Shown: positions 52,534 through 61,984 of the stretch, piece after piece | Numbering within the stretch: position 1 is the stretch's first letter | Layout of the letters: the number at the start of each line of letters is the position of its first letter | Assembly (NCBI GenBank): GCA_018268935.1 | Contig: JAFDVS010000051.1 | Span: 3,535 to 67,534 of the forward strand | DNA length: 64,000 nucleotides | Direction of reading: 5' to 3' | Source of the DNA: Acidobacteriota bacterium | GTDB lineage: Bacteria; Acidobacteriota; Terriglobia; Bryobacterales; Bryobacteraceae | The notes under the pieces: model-generated | The model's database searches: none | What the model saw: only the letters and a program-made list of their open reading frames with translations | Told to the model about the DNA's origin: nothing | Translations under genes and position numbers: made by a program

Positions 52534-55500
52534 TTACCAGTTCACTTTCAACCGCACCTGAATCTGTCGCGGCAGCATGTTCTGTGTCGATACCAACGAC
52601 GGGAAGATGGTGCCGAAGTTCGGATTGTTCGGGTCCGTATTGAACTGATCGCGGCCAAAGTAGTTGTGGTTCGCCAGATTGAACGCCTCAAATCCAACTT
52701 GCGCCCGGATCCGCTCTGTGATCTGCGTCGTCTTCGTGATCGACGCATCCCACTGGAAGGCGTGATGCCGCCGCACTTCGCCCGTGCGGTTTGGCGTGTA
52801 GCGCGGCTCATACCCCGAGCCCGCGCTCTGTCCCGAGCCCACCGCCGTGAACAGCCACACATAGTTCGATTGATCCGTTCCACAACCTGCGGCCAGCGAA
52901 TAAGGCATCGGCGCGATCGAACCATCGGACTGTTGCCGCAACACGCACGGGCTCCACGCCCGCACCTGGTTCGCTTTCCAGTCCGTCTTGCCGCTCCAGC
53001 CCGCCGCCGTCAACGGCGACTTCAGCGGAATCACGTTGCTCGGCAGATCCGCCGGGAATCCAAGGTTCGGATTCACCACGAAGTTCGTCACCTGCCATCC
53101 GCTCACCAGCCGGTCCACGAACCCGTTCGACGAATTCATGAACTTCCGTCCACGCCCGAACGGCAACTCGTAAATCGCCGTCACCTTCAACACCTGCGGC
53201 CGGTCCAGGAAGTACACGCTCTTCTGCAGCACGTTATTGTAGGGATCGTTGAATCCCGATTGCTCAATCTGCTTGGACAGTGTGTAGTTGCCCAGCAGGC
53301 TCAATCCGCCGCGCAACCGGAAGTTGTAGTTGACCTGCAGCGAGTCATACCACAGCTTCGCTTCGTTCCGCCCCGCTTCCGTCAGGTTGCCGTTGAACTG
53401 CGGGAACAACCGCGCCATCTGGAACCGCGAAATCGTGTTCGCCGTGAAGAATCCCGTTCCGTTGAATGCCGATAGCCCGCGGAACGGATTCGGCACCTGC
53501 GCGTCGCAGAAGTTCGCGTTGCCACCCTGCGTTCCGCTGCACAGCTTGCGGAAATCGTTCGACACCAGGTTGTAGTCCCGGCTCATGTTCATGTCGGTGC
53601 TCCGGCTGCCCACGTAAGAGAAGTCGAGCATCGATGCTTTCGTCACCTGATACTGGAAGCCGAACGAGAACGACCACACCTTCGGCGTCCGGAAGTTGGA
53701 GTTGAACCAGTTGTTGTTCCGCCCCACAAACGTCAGTGGCCCCAGCGAAGACCCTGTTGGTAAGGAAATCCCCGTCGGATACGGGTTCGACAGCACGTTG
53801 GCAATCGCCGTCCGCCCGCCGTCATTCGAATTCACCAGCGTCGTGCTCGTGCTGAAACCCGCCGTCTGGAAGTAATCGTTGTTCGGGTTCGAATAGTACA
53901 GCCCGATCCCTCCGCGCATCACCAGCCGGTCGTTGATCTGATACGCCGCCCCAAACCGCGGCTGCCAGTTGTTCTTGTTCAGCTTCGCTGGCGTCGACCC
54001 GATTCCGCCCACCCCTGCGAACGTCATACCGCCCTTCAGATTCCGCAGCGCGTCGTAGTACCGTTGCATGTCCGCCGGAATCCCCGTCACTCCAGCCAGG
54101 TTGATCTGTGAAGCCAGAGGACTGGTTACGTTCGCGTCGAACGGCCCGTTCATCCGGTTCCACTTCTCATGCGGAGCCGCGTTGAAATCGATGCGCAGGC
54201 CCAGGTTCAGCGTCAGCCGCCGTGACACCTTCCAGTCGTCCTGAATATACGGCGCCGAGTAGATTTGCTTCCACCACGGGAACAGCGGATAGTTCGACGT
54301 CCCGCTCGGAATCCCCAGCAGGAACGTCGCGTATCCGTCGCCGCTCACCGTGTCATTCTGATTCCACAACCTCGAAGTCCACGTCGTGTTCCCAGTGAAC
54401 GACAGAATGTCGCCCGTGTTCTGCTGCAGGTAGTTGATCTGCCGGATGTCGAAGCCCGCCTTCATCGTGTGCCCCGAAAAGATCTTCGTCACGCTGAATT
54501 CGGCCTGATAGGTGTTCGTGAAGTTGTTCGATTGTCCGCGCCCCAGCGAGTTGTACCCGTCCAGGTTCCACCGTCCAAAGTAGGCTTTGCCCGGAATCGC
54601 TGAGAGCAGGGAAGCTGGCAGCCCCAGCTTCGAAAGGTCGAACCCTTCGTTCGCCCGGCCGAATCCCTTCTCGATAAACCGGTTGTACGAAGCGCGCGCG
54701 TTCAACACCAGCGACGGGCTGATCGTGCCTACCCAATCCACCACATACGCATCGTTGATCCGTTGAAACGGCTGTTGCCCGTCCGTCCCCGGCTTGTTGT
54801 CCACCCCGTTCACGGCGCGGTCTTCCGTGCGGTCGTTCGATGCGTGCCGGAAAAACGCGCGGTGCCTGTCGCCAAAGTTCCAGTCGAACTTCAGGCTCAG
54901 ATTGTAGAACTTGTCTTTGTCGTAGTAGTCGGGAAGGAACAGGTTCGACGTCGAATAGCGCTGCCCGGCAGGAGCAGCCCGGTTCGGTTCCGGCATATAC
55001 CCCGTCACCGTCCGCGCCACCGGATTGATCATGCTCCCCGGAATCACATTGTTCGGGAACGGATTGCGTACCGGATTCCCGCTCGCATCCAGCGTGTAGT
55101 CGAACGGGTTGTACAGCGTCACCTTCTGCCCCTGTGCGTTCACCAGCTTCGAAAAGTCGCCCCCGCGCATTTCCTTCTCCGGCCACGACACGATCAACGG
55201 GTTCGGCGTCCCTTCGCGGTAGTTCTCAAACGCCCCGCTATAAAACAATTTCACGGCCGATGATTTGGTCAGCAGCTTCGGAATGTACACCGGTCCTTCC
55301 ACTTGGAACCCATACTGGTCCAGATAGTGCGCCGGCCGCTTTGCCCCAGTCGCATTGTTCTGGAAGGTGTTCGCGTCCAACGATTGCCGCCGCATGAACT
55401 CCCATGCCGACCCGTGGAACGTCGCCCCGCCGCTCTTCAGCACCACGTTCATGATGCCGCCGCCCGTGCGCCCGTACTCCGCGTTGTACAGGTTCGACAT

Positions 55501-56169
55501 CATGTTGAACTCCTGCACCGCGTCCACAATCGGCACCAGTGCGATGTTGTTGCTTCCCATCTGTCCGCCGTTCGATGCCCCGTCCAGCATGTACTCCGTC
55601 GACGAGTCGCGGCTCCCGTTTACCGACCATTGCGCAATCGCCCCGTTGTCGAACGGCCGCTGCCAGATCGCAGCGCCGTTGAACGTTACGCCCGACATCA
55701 TCGTGCCCAGCATGAACGGGTTCCGCGCATTCAGCGGCAACTCCGCCACCTGCTGGTTCGTCACCACTCCGCCGCGCATCGCGGTCTGTGTTTCCAGCAC
55801 CGCGGCCTCAGCCACCACGTTGACGGTCTCCGTCAATTGCCCGACTTCCAGATTGATATCAATACCGGCGATCTTCGCCGCTTCCAGCACAATCCCTTCG
55901 CGCTGGTGCGTCTTGAACCCCGCGGCCGATACCGTCATCCGGTAGTTGCCTGGGCGTAGAAATGGAATCGAATACCCGCCGCTGGTGTCCGATGTGGCGT
56001 TCGTGGTTTCATTGCTGTCCACGTTGATTGCCGCCAGTTTCGCGCCTGGAATGGCGCTCCCGCTAGCGTCGTAGATGTGACCGGATATGGTCGATCGGAA
56101 TTCCTGTGCAAAGAGGTTGACACAGATCAGGCATGCGGATGCAAGCATCCGGAAGGTGCGACACGACAT
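52534..56169 (-). CDS. Oar-like TonB-dependent receptor
   Basis: This 1211-residue receptor starts at the ATG at 56169 behind GGGGAGA, with signal peptide MSCRTFRMLASACLICVNLFAQ. It has a carboxypeptidase-regulatory domain (TISGHIYDASGSAIPGAKLAA to IDINLEVG), a plug region (AELPLNARNPFMLG, YMLDGASNGG, NAEYGRTGGGIMNVVLKSGGATFHGSAWEFMRR), and a barrel ending IQVRLKVNW. It is an outer-membrane protein. Upstream on the same strand lie the TPR and TPR/FG-GAP/ASPIC genes, 273 bases away, suggesting a surface assembly with those proteins, similar in spirit to receptor plus surface lipoprotein pairs of Bacteroidetes. Confidence 0.92.
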   Translation of the reverse strand: MSCRTFRMLASACLICVNLFAQEFRSTISGHIYDASGSAIPGAKLAAINVDSNETTNATSDTSGGYSIPFLRPGNYRMTVSAAGFKTHQREGIVLEAAKIAGIDINLEVGQLTETVNVVAEAAVLETQTAMRGGVVTNQQVAELPLNARNPFMLGTMMSGVTFNGAAIWQRPFDNGAIAQWSVNGSRDSSTEYMLDGASNGGQMGSNNIALVPIVDAVQEFNMMSNLYNAEYGRTGGGIMNVVLKSGGATFHGSAWEFMRRQSLDANTFQNNATGAKRPAHYLDQYGFQVEGPVYIPKLLTKSSAVKLFYSGAFENYREGTPNPLIVSWPEKEMRGGDFSKLVNAQGQKVTLYNPFDYTLDASGNPVRNPFPNNVIPGSMINPVARTVTGYMPEPNRAAPAGQRYSTSNLFLPDYYDKDKFYNLSLKFDWNFGDRHRAFFRHASNDRTEDRAVNGVDNKPGTDGQQPFQRINDAYVVDWVGTISPSLVLNARASYNRFIEKGFGRANEGFDLSKLGLPASLLSAIPGKAYFGRWNLDGYNSLGRGQSNNFTNTYQAEFSVTKIFSGHTMKAGFDIRQINYLQQNTGDILSFTGNTTWTSRLWNQNDTVSGDGYATFLLGIPSGTSNYPLFPWWKQIYSAPYIQDDWKVSRRLTLNLGLRIDFNAAPHEKWNRMNGPFDANVTSPLASQINLAGVTGIPADMQRYYDALRNLKGGMTFAGVGGIGSTPAKLNKNNWQPRFGAAYQINDRLVMRGGIGLYYSNPNNDYFQTAGFSTSTTLVNSNDGGRTAIANVLSNPYPTGISLPTGSSLGPLTFVGRNNNWFNSNFRTPKVWSFSFGFQYQVTKASMLDFSYVGSRSTDMNMSRDYNLVSNDFRKLCSGTQGGNANFCDAQVPNPFRGLSAFNGTGFFTANTISRFQMARLFPQFNGNLTEAGRNEAKLWYDSLQVNYNFRLRGGLSLLGNYTLSKQIEQSGFNDPYNNVLQKSVYFLDRPQVLKVTAIYELPFGRGRKFMNSSNGFVDRLVSGWQVTNFVVNPNLGFPADLPSNVIPLKSPLTAAGWSGKTDWKANQVRAWSPCVLRQQSDGSIAPMPYSLAAGCGTDQSNYVWLFTAVGSGQSAGSGYEPRYTPNRTGEVRRHHAFQWDASITKTTQITERIRAQVGFEAFNLANHNYFGRDQFNTDPNNPNFGTIFPSLVSTQNMLPRQIQVRLKVNW

Positions 56170-56278
56170 GGAATCTCCCCGTAGCCGGCCCTGGACGTGC
56201 CGGCCCCAACCTAAGTTACGAATAAAGGACGAACGAGTCGAATGCAATCCCAATAACCCTAAAAACCCTGCGATTGCA

Positions 56279-56303
56279 CGTTGGGGTTAAATATAGCCCA
56301 ACG
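56279..56303. promoter_or_regulatory. Inverted repeat around AT-rich core upstream of receptor
   Basis: CGTTGGG (56279-56285) and CCCAACG (56297-56303) flank the AT-rich GTTAAATATAG. Read on the minus strand, the core contains TATATT, a possible -10, about 110 bases before the receptor start. It could be an operator around a promoter. Position and symmetry are the only evidence. Confidence 0.3.
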
Positions 56304-56442
56304 CGCAGTGCATGGCAAGGCAAAACATTCAATTGCTCGCACAAAGTGAGGAAATTTTAACGATGCCGTCTGGCTCTATGAAAAACGGAATCAAATCCTC
56401 GGCCCTTCCACCCCACAAATACAGTTTTTCAAAGCCTTCCGT

Positions 56443-58827
56443 TCACTGCTCCCCTGGCTCTCGCACCGCATGCACCCGGTTCGCCTCCAGCCCGCGTAGC
56501 ACCTGCTTCGCTCCAGACGGCCACTCCACGGTAAGAGTATCCACTCTTCGCTGTGAGCCAATTCCTACGTGCTGCCGGTACGGATTAGTCGCCCCAAATC
56601 CTTCGCTCCCCTTCACCTCCCGGTACACCACTAACTCACCCGCGCGTACCGTCAGCTTCGCCCCAATCGCCAAACGGTTACTTTTCGTTGACTGTAGATC
56701 AATCTGAACCCAGTTGTTCTGATTCCCTCGCATGTTCCTGTAAAAGGCATTGAATGCGTGATCCCCTGGGTAATGCCCCCCCAACTGGGCAAAGATGTCC
56801 AGATCGCCATCATCGTCGATATCGGCGAACGCTACACCATGTCCCTTATTCCCCGGCCGCGCGAAACCAACTGTGTCCGTCATGTCCGTGAAAGTCCCAT
56901 TCCCCTCGTTCCGGAAAAAACGGTTCGGCTCCAATCGAGTCAACTGCGGATCACCTGTACCGAAGTACAAATCCACATACCCGTCGTTGTCTACATCCGC
57001 CACGCCCGCGCCCATCGTTCCCATCGGGAAATATAACTTCGCCTGGAACGTCACATCGGTGAACGTGCCGTTCCCATTGTTCCGGAACAGCCGGCTCGCG
57101 TCCGGATGCACCGCCCGCGCGTTCGCCGGCGCATAACCGTTCTTCAGCCCTTCCACCACCACGTCCCACGGCGCCAGGCTCGTCGTCAAAAGATCCGGCC
57201 ACCCATCATTGTCGAAGTCCACAAAGAAGGCCACAAACCCGTTGTGCGGCGCTTGCATCACCCCCGCCTTCTGCGTGACGTTGCGGAATCGCCACCCGCC
57301 CTCGTTGTGATACAGCCGGTTCGGCCCATCATTCAACCCGTTCACAAATACGTCCAGCCGCCCGTCTTTGTCGTAGTCTCCCAATGCCAAACCAATTGCC
57401 CCATGACTCGATGGTTCCGTCCCCCATGCCTGCGCCGTCATGTTCGTGAACGTGCCATCGCGATTGTTCCGGTACACCTGCGGCACGCTGCCGTCCTTCA
57501 ATACCCCATTGGCAATCACCGCATCCACCCACCCGTCGTTGTCCAGATCCCCCCACAGCGAAATGAACCCCGACCCTCCATCGTTCAATCCGCTCTTCAC
57601 GGATACATCCACATACCGCCCCCGTTCGTTATGGAACAGCCGGTTCGGCATCGGCCCCGACCACCCATTCAACGTTACGTACAAATCCAGCCAGCCATCG
57701 TTGTCATAGTCCATCAGGTTCAGCGAATACCCCGACGGGATCTTCTCCAGTCCCACCGCAGCCGTCATATCCGTGAACTTGCCGCCTTCATTCCGATGCG
57801 CGCTCAGAAACCCTCCGCTCCCGCATACCAGCACATCCAGATCCCCGTCGTTGTCCACATCCCCAAACGCCACCGTCCCGTTGCCATTGAACTTCCGCAG
57901 CCCGATCGACTCGGCCATATCCTCAAATGCCAGAGACGGATGCGCTGTCTTCGCCCGCAGGAATGGCGCAATCGCCGGCAACTCCGGCACAGGCCCCTGG
58001 ATCTGCGATACGGCTGTCTTCAGCAAATACTGATCCACCGCATTTGGCGCCCACTGCAATGCCTCGTGAAAACGTCGCGCCGCATCGTCGAAGTGCCCCG
58101 TCCGGTACAGGCTCGCCCCCAACTCCCGCAACGCCGCCCCACGTTGCGCCGCGCTCAGATTGCGCTGCAGTTCAATTTCGTAATACCGGATTGCTTTATC
58201 GTAATTGCCTCGCCGCGCCAGCGTGTTCCCCATCAGGAACAGCGACGCTGCTTCCTCCGCGCTATGCGGCACCACCTCGTCCAACACCCGGTCCAGCAAA
58301 TCGAACGAACGATCCAACCCCAGCAGCGGATCGTGCGGCACCCGGTGCCCGCTTTCCTGCGAAAACCGTACCTCCCCAGACATCCACTCACTCAAATTGA
58401 TTAGAAATCCATGATTGTGCGGCTCCAGTTTCGCCGCCCTCGCCGCCAGTTGATAAGAGAGATTCGGATCATAATATAACAATTCTGCCCGCGCATGAAT
58501 CATCGCCTTCGCCCGCAGCGCCGGAATATGGTCCGGCGCCTTCTGCAACGTGATCCCCAGATTCTCCATCGCTAGCGCCAGCGCGATGCGCCGCTTCGCC
58601 GCGTCCGTCTCACGATAGAAGTCCGCCAGGTACGAACGCGCCATCTGAAACACGATCTCCGCGTTCTCCGGTTCCCGCTTCCGCAATGCCTCCAGCTCCA
58701 CTCGCGCCGCCGCCGTCTTGCCCTCCCGCAACATCATCGAAGCGCGCGCCAGCGGGCCCGTCCGCTCCGCCAGCTCCTGCGCCGCCAGCATCGCCACCAC
58801 TGCGCATCCCATTACCATCCGCTTCAT
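56443..58827 (-). CDS. TPR, FG-GAP/VCBS repeat and ASPIC/UnbV surface protein
   Basis: The 794-residue protein has a signal-like N-terminus (MKRMVMGCAVVAMLAAQ), TPR-like helical repeats to about residue 280, then a propeller of FG-GAP/VCBS repeats with calcium-binding loops (FGDVDNDGDLDVLVCG, MDYDNDGWLDLYVTL, ADVDNDGYVDLYFG), and a C-terminal ASPIC/UnbV domain (KLTVRAGELVVYREVKGSEGFGATN to LTVEWPSGAKQ). Such proteins are exported and calcium-stabilised, often partnered with outer-membrane receptors. Its start overlaps the stop of the TPR gene by four bases, and the receptor follows downstream. Role in polymer capture is inferred. Confidence 0.9.
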   Translation of the reverse strand: MKRMVMGCAVVAMLAAQELAERTGPLARASMMLREGKTAAARVELEALRKREPENAEIVFQMARSYLADFYRETDAAKRRIALALAMENLGITLQKAPDHIPALRAKAMIHARAELLYYDPNLSYQLAARAAKLEPHNHGFLINLSEWMSGEVRFSQESGHRVPHDPLLGLDRSFDLLDRVLDEVVPHSAEEAASLFLMGNTLARRGNYDKAIRYYEIELQRNLSAAQRGAALRELGASLYRTGHFDDAARRFHEALQWAPNAVDQYLLKTAVSQIQGPVPELPAIAPFLRAKTAHPSLAFEDMAESIGLRKFNGNGTVAFGDVDNDGDLDVLVCGSGGFLSAHRNEGGKFTDMTAAVGLEKIPSGYSLNLMDYDNDGWLDLYVTLNGWSGPMPNRLFHNERGRYVDVSVKSGLNDGGSGFISLWGDLDNDGWVDAVIANGVLKDGSVPQVYRNNRDGTFTNMTAQAWGTEPSSHGAIGLALGDYDKDGRLDVFVNGLNDGPNRLYHNEGGWRFRNVTQKAGVMQAPHNGFVAFFVDFDNDGWPDLLTTSLAPWDVVVEGLKNGYAPANARAVHPDASRLFRNNGNGTFTDVTFQAKLYFPMGTMGAGVADVDNDGYVDLYFGTGDPQLTRLEPNRFFRNEGNGTFTDMTDTVGFARPGNKGHGVAFADIDDDGDLDIFAQLGGHYPGDHAFNAFYRNMRGNQNNWVQIDLQSTKSNRLAIGAKLTVRAGELVVYREVKGSEGFGATNPYRQHVGIGSQRRVDTLTVEWPSGAKQVLRGLEANRVHAVREPGEQ

Positions 58828-59570
58828 TGCGCCGCCGCCTCCAATCTCGCCGCCGCTTCAAAGTGCGCCTTCGCCTCCGCGCCACGCCCAAGCCGTACCA
58901 ACGCCTTCGCCAGCAACACATGCGCCTGCCCCGAATTGGGCGTCAACCGCACAGCCGCCTCCAACTGCTCCCGCGCTCCCTCTCCATCGTTCTTCTCAAG
59001 CAACAGCCGCCCCAGATGCACCCGCGCCGCCCCCGCATTCGGAAATGTGGACACCGTGGCCCGCAACACCGGTTCTGCTTCCCCTTGACGTCCCTGCCGC
59101 AGCAGAAACAACCCCAGCGCCGCCCCTGCATCCGCCGTCTTCCAACCGCACGTCCGCAACGCCTGCCGAAACGCCGCCTCCGCTTCCGCCCCGTTGCCCA
59201 GCGCCTCGTGCGCTTGCCCTTTCGCCAATTGCACCTCGCACGACCCCGCCGGAGCCTTCTCCAACGCCACCAGCGAATCCGGGAACCGATTCAATGCATA
59301 CAGCGCGCGTCCATGGTAGTAACACGCGTCCGCCAACGCCGGCGCCAACCGGCACGCCTTCGCAAAAGCCGGCTCCGCATTCGCATATTGATTCATCGAT
59401 GCATACGCCACACCCAACGCCTTCCACACCCGCGCATCCTTCGGCTGATCGCGCGACACCTTCTCCAGCAGCCCCACCGCCGCCTGTGGATTCCCCTTCT
59501 CGATCAATGCCACGGCATCGTCGTACTCCGTCCCCGCCAAAGCAAACCCGCACAAAAGAAGCGTCAGCAC
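58824..59570 (-). CDS. Exported TPR-repeat protein
   Basis: The 248-residue protein has a signal peptide (MLTLLLCGFALAGTEY) and about six TPR repeats covering the rest (DAVALIEKGNPQAAVGLLEKV, KALGVAYASMNQYANAEPAFAKA, CYYHGRALYALNRFPDSLVALEKA, VHLGRLLLEKNDGEGAREQLEAA). Cysteines at several repeats could form disulfides in the periplasm. It is a likely scaffold for the coupled ASPIC/UnbV protein. A second FG-GAP/ASPIC gene diverges from it, 41 bases between starts. Confidence 0.85.
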   Translation of the reverse strand: MLTLLLCGFALAGTEYDDAVALIEKGNPQAAVGLLEKVSRDQPKDARVWKALGVAYASMNQYANAEPAFAKACRLAPALADACYYHGRALYALNRFPDSLVALEKAPAGSCEVQLAKGQAHEALGNGAEAEAAFRQALRTCGWKTADAGAALGLFLLRQGRQGEAEPVLRATVSTFPNAGAARVHLGRLLLEKNDGEGAREQLEAAVRLTPNSGQAHVLLAKALVRLGRGAEAKAHFEAAARLEAAAQ

Positions 59571-59611
59571 TTTCTAGTCAACATAACATGAGGGTACTCT
59601 GAGAGAGTCTC

Positions 59612-61183
59612 ATGCTAGCGCCGTTGCTCCTCGCAGCCCTCGCCTTCGAAGATCACTCCTCCATCCCTTTTGTGCTCCGTCACCACCCCACTCCCGAAAA
59701 GCACCAGATCGAAACCATGCCCGGCGGCCTCGCCGCTTTCGACTACGACAACGACGGCCGCATCGATCTCTTCTTCACCAACGGCGCCCCCCAGCCCTCG
59801 CTCATCAAACAACATCCCGCCGACTGCAATCGCCTCTACCGCAACCTCGGCAATTGGCGCTTCGAAGATGTCACCGATCGCGCTGGCCTCTGCGGCGAAG
59901 GCTATTCCATCGGCGCCGCCACTGCCGACTATGACAACGACGGCTTCACCGACATTTACGTCGCGGGAGTCAATCGCAACCTCCTCTTCCGCAATCGCGG
60001 TGACGGCACATTCGAAGACGTCACCGCCAAGGCAGGCCTCGCCAATCGCGGCCAGTGGGCCGTCGCCGCCGGCTGGTTCGACTACAACAACGATTCCCGC
60101 CTCGACCTCTTCATCGTCAACTACGTCCGCTGGGACCCCGCCAAAGAGCCCTTCTGCGGCGACGCAAAGGCCGGCTACCGTTCCTATTGCCATCCCAAAT
60201 TCTACGAAGGCCTGCCCAATCTGCTGTACCGCAACAACGGCGATGGCACGTTCACTGACGTCTCCCAACAGACCGGCATCGCCCAACACACAGGGAAGGG
60301 AATGGGCGTCGCCTTCGCCCAAACCACCGGCAGCGGCCCGCTCGACATCCTCGTCACCAACGACACCACTCCGAACTTCCTCTTCCGCAATCGCGGCAAC
60401 GGCACATTCGAAGAAACCGGCTTCACCGCTGGCATCGCCATGAACGACGATGGCCGCGCCCTCTCTTCCATGGGTGTCGACTTCCGCCCCATGCGCGGCC
60501 CGCTCCCCGACATCTTCATCACCGCCCTCTCCAACGAAACCTTCCCCCTCTATCGCAACCGTGACGGCCGCACCTTCTCAGACGCCACCTACGCCTCCCA
60601 AATCGGCCGCGCCACTATGCCCTTCAGCGGTTGGGGCGCGGGCATCTACGACTTCGACAACGACACGCGCAAAGACATCTTCGCCGCCTGCGGCGACGTG
60701 CAGGACAACACCGAGGTCTACTCCAGCCGCAAATCCAAACAACCCAACCTGCTTCTGATCGCCAAACCCGGCGACACCTTCGAACCCGCGCCAATCGGCA
60801 CGCCCGCGCTGCACCGCGGCGCCGCATTTGCTGACTTCGACAACGACGGCCGCATCGACATCGCCCTCACCCACCTCGGCGGCAAACCTGTCCTGTTGCG
60901 CAACACCCTTGGCGCCGGCAACCATTGGATCGCCTTCCACCTCCGCGGCACACGCAGCAACCGCGACGCCATCGGCGCTCGCATCCACATTGTCACCACC
61001 GCCGGCGAGCAGTGGAATCACGTCACCACTTCCGTCGGCTATGCCTCATCGTCGCCCACCATCGTCCACTTCGGCCTCGGTGCAAACACCACCATCACCG
61101 AAGCCGAAATCCATTGGCCCTCCGGCGAGCGCACCACCATCAAAGCGCCCGCCATCAACCGCCTCTACACCATCCGCGAATAG
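59612..61183 (+). CDS. FG-GAP/VCBS repeat and ASPIC/UnbV surface protein
   Basis: The 523-residue protein has a short leader (MLAPLLLAALAFEDHS) and FG-GAP/VCBS propeller repeats with calcium-type loops (FDYDNDGRIDLFFTNG, ADYDNDGFTDIYVAGV, FDYNNDSRLDLFIVNY, FADFDNDGRIDIALTHLG). A C-terminal ASPIC/UnbV domain follows (NHWIAFHLRGTRSNRDAIGARIHI to AEIHWPSGERTTI). It is shorter than the 794-residue neighbour because it lacks the TPR part. Two cysteines in FCGDAKAGYRSYC may form a disulfide. It faces the TPR/ASPIC/receptor operon across 41 bases, so the four genes probably form one surface system. Confidence 0.9.
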   Translation: MLAPLLLAALAFEDHSSIPFVLRHHPTPEKHQIETMPGGLAAFDYDNDGRIDLFFTNGAPQPSLIKQHPADCNRLYRNLGNWRFEDVTDRAGLCGEGYSIGAATADYDNDGFTDIYVAGVNRNLLFRNRGDGTFEDVTAKAGLANRGQWAVAAGWFDYNNDSRLDLFIVNYVRWDPAKEPFCGDAKAGYRSYCHPKFYEGLPNLLYRNNGDGTFTDVSQQTGIAQHTGKGMGVAFAQTTGSGPLDILVTNDTTPNFLFRNRGNGTFEETGFTAGIAMNDDGRALSSMGVDFRPMRGPLPDIFITALSNETFPLYRNRDGRTFSDATYASQIGRATMPFSGWGAGIYDFDNDTRKDIFAACGDVQDNTEVYSSRKSKQPNLLLIAKPGDTFEPAPIGTPALHRGAAFADFDNDGRIDIALTHLGGKPVLLRNTLGAGNHWIAFHLRGTRSNRDAIGARIHIVTTAGEQWNHVTTSVGYASSSPTIVHFGLGANTTITEAEIHWPSGERTTIKAPAINRLYTIRE

Positions 61184-61189
61184 CGCCCC

Positions 61190-61963
61190 TTAATACGCGC
61201 GCGCCATCGAGCCGCCGTCCACCGTGATCACCGTCCCGTTCACAAAGCTCGCCGCATCCGAGCACAACCACACCACCGCTTCCGCTACTTCTTCCATATT
61301 CCCGAGCCGCTTCATCGCTGAGTGCCGTTGCAGCGTCGCCGCGAAAAACTCCGGCATCGCGCCTACCGCCCCTTCCATCACCTCCGTTCGCGTATACCCC
61401 GGACTCACACAATTGATCCGCACCCCAGTGCCCGCATAATCAATCGCCGCCGATTTCGACAACCCCACCAGCCCGTGCTTGCTCGCGCAATACGGTGCAT
61501 GCCCCAACTCGCTCGGCTTCGATCCATAAATCGACGACATATTCACAATCGCGCCCCCGCCCTGCCGCAGCATCACAGGAATCTCATACTTCATCGACAG
61601 CCACACACCCTTCAGATTCACATTCATCACCGCATCCCACCCCGCCTCATCCACGTCCGCCACCGGAGTCATCACCGGCCCCGATACACCCGCGTTATTC
61701 ACCGCATAATCCAATCGTCCAAACCGCGCCACCACCTGTTCCACCATCTCCTCAATATCCGCCCGCTGCGACACATCGGCCTTCACAAACAAAGCCTCCG
61801 CACGCAGCGCCTCAATCTTCCGCACCATCGCCTCGCCCTGCTCCACCCGCCGGGCCGCAATCGCCACCTTCGCCCCACCGCGCGCAAACCGCAGCGCCGT
61901 CGCCGCGCCAATCCCCGAACTTCCGCCTGTAATAAGAGCCACCTTACCCGAAAAAGAATGCAT
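61190..61963 (-). CDS. Short-chain dehydrogenase/reductase, glucose 1-dehydrogenase-like
   Basis: The 257-residue enzyme is a classical SDR: cofactor motif TGGSSGIG (12-19), NNAG (89-92), catalytic S143/S144, Y158 and K162 (YCASK), and PGYTRTEV. It should use NAD(P)H to oxidise or reduce a hydroxyl group. The substrate is not evident; relatives are often annotated as glucose 1-dehydrogenase or 3-oxoacyl reductase. The ATG at 61963 is chosen because the SDR fold begins there. A nitrilase gene diverges from it with start codons 21 bases apart. Confidence 0.9.
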   Translation of the reverse strand: MHSFSGKVALITGGSSGIGAATALRFARGGAKVAIAARRVEQGEAMVRKIEALRAEALFVKADVSQRADIEEMVEQVVARFGRLDYAVNNAGVSGPVMTPVADVDEAGWDAVMNVNLKGVWLSMKYEIPVMLRQGGGAIVNMSSIYGSKPSELGHAPYCASKHGLVGLSKSAAIDYAGTGVRINCVSPGYTRTEVMEGAVGAMPEFFAATLQRHSAMKRLGNMEEVAEAVVWLCSDAASFVNGTVITVDGGSMARAY

Positions 61964-61967
61964 CCAG

Positions 61968-61975
61968 TTATTATG
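61968..61975. promoter_or_regulatory. Shared AT-rich -10 element between divergent genes
   Basis: The sequence TTATTATG gives TATTAT (61969-61974) on the + strand and CATAAT (61975-61970) on the minus strand. The expected transcript starts fall at about 61981 for the nitrilase gene (ATG at 61985) and 61963 for the SDR gene (its ATG). I see no good -35 on either side. Function inferred from the 21-base spacing, which leaves no other room for a promoter. Confidence 0.4.
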
Positions 61976-61984
61976 GGCAGACAT

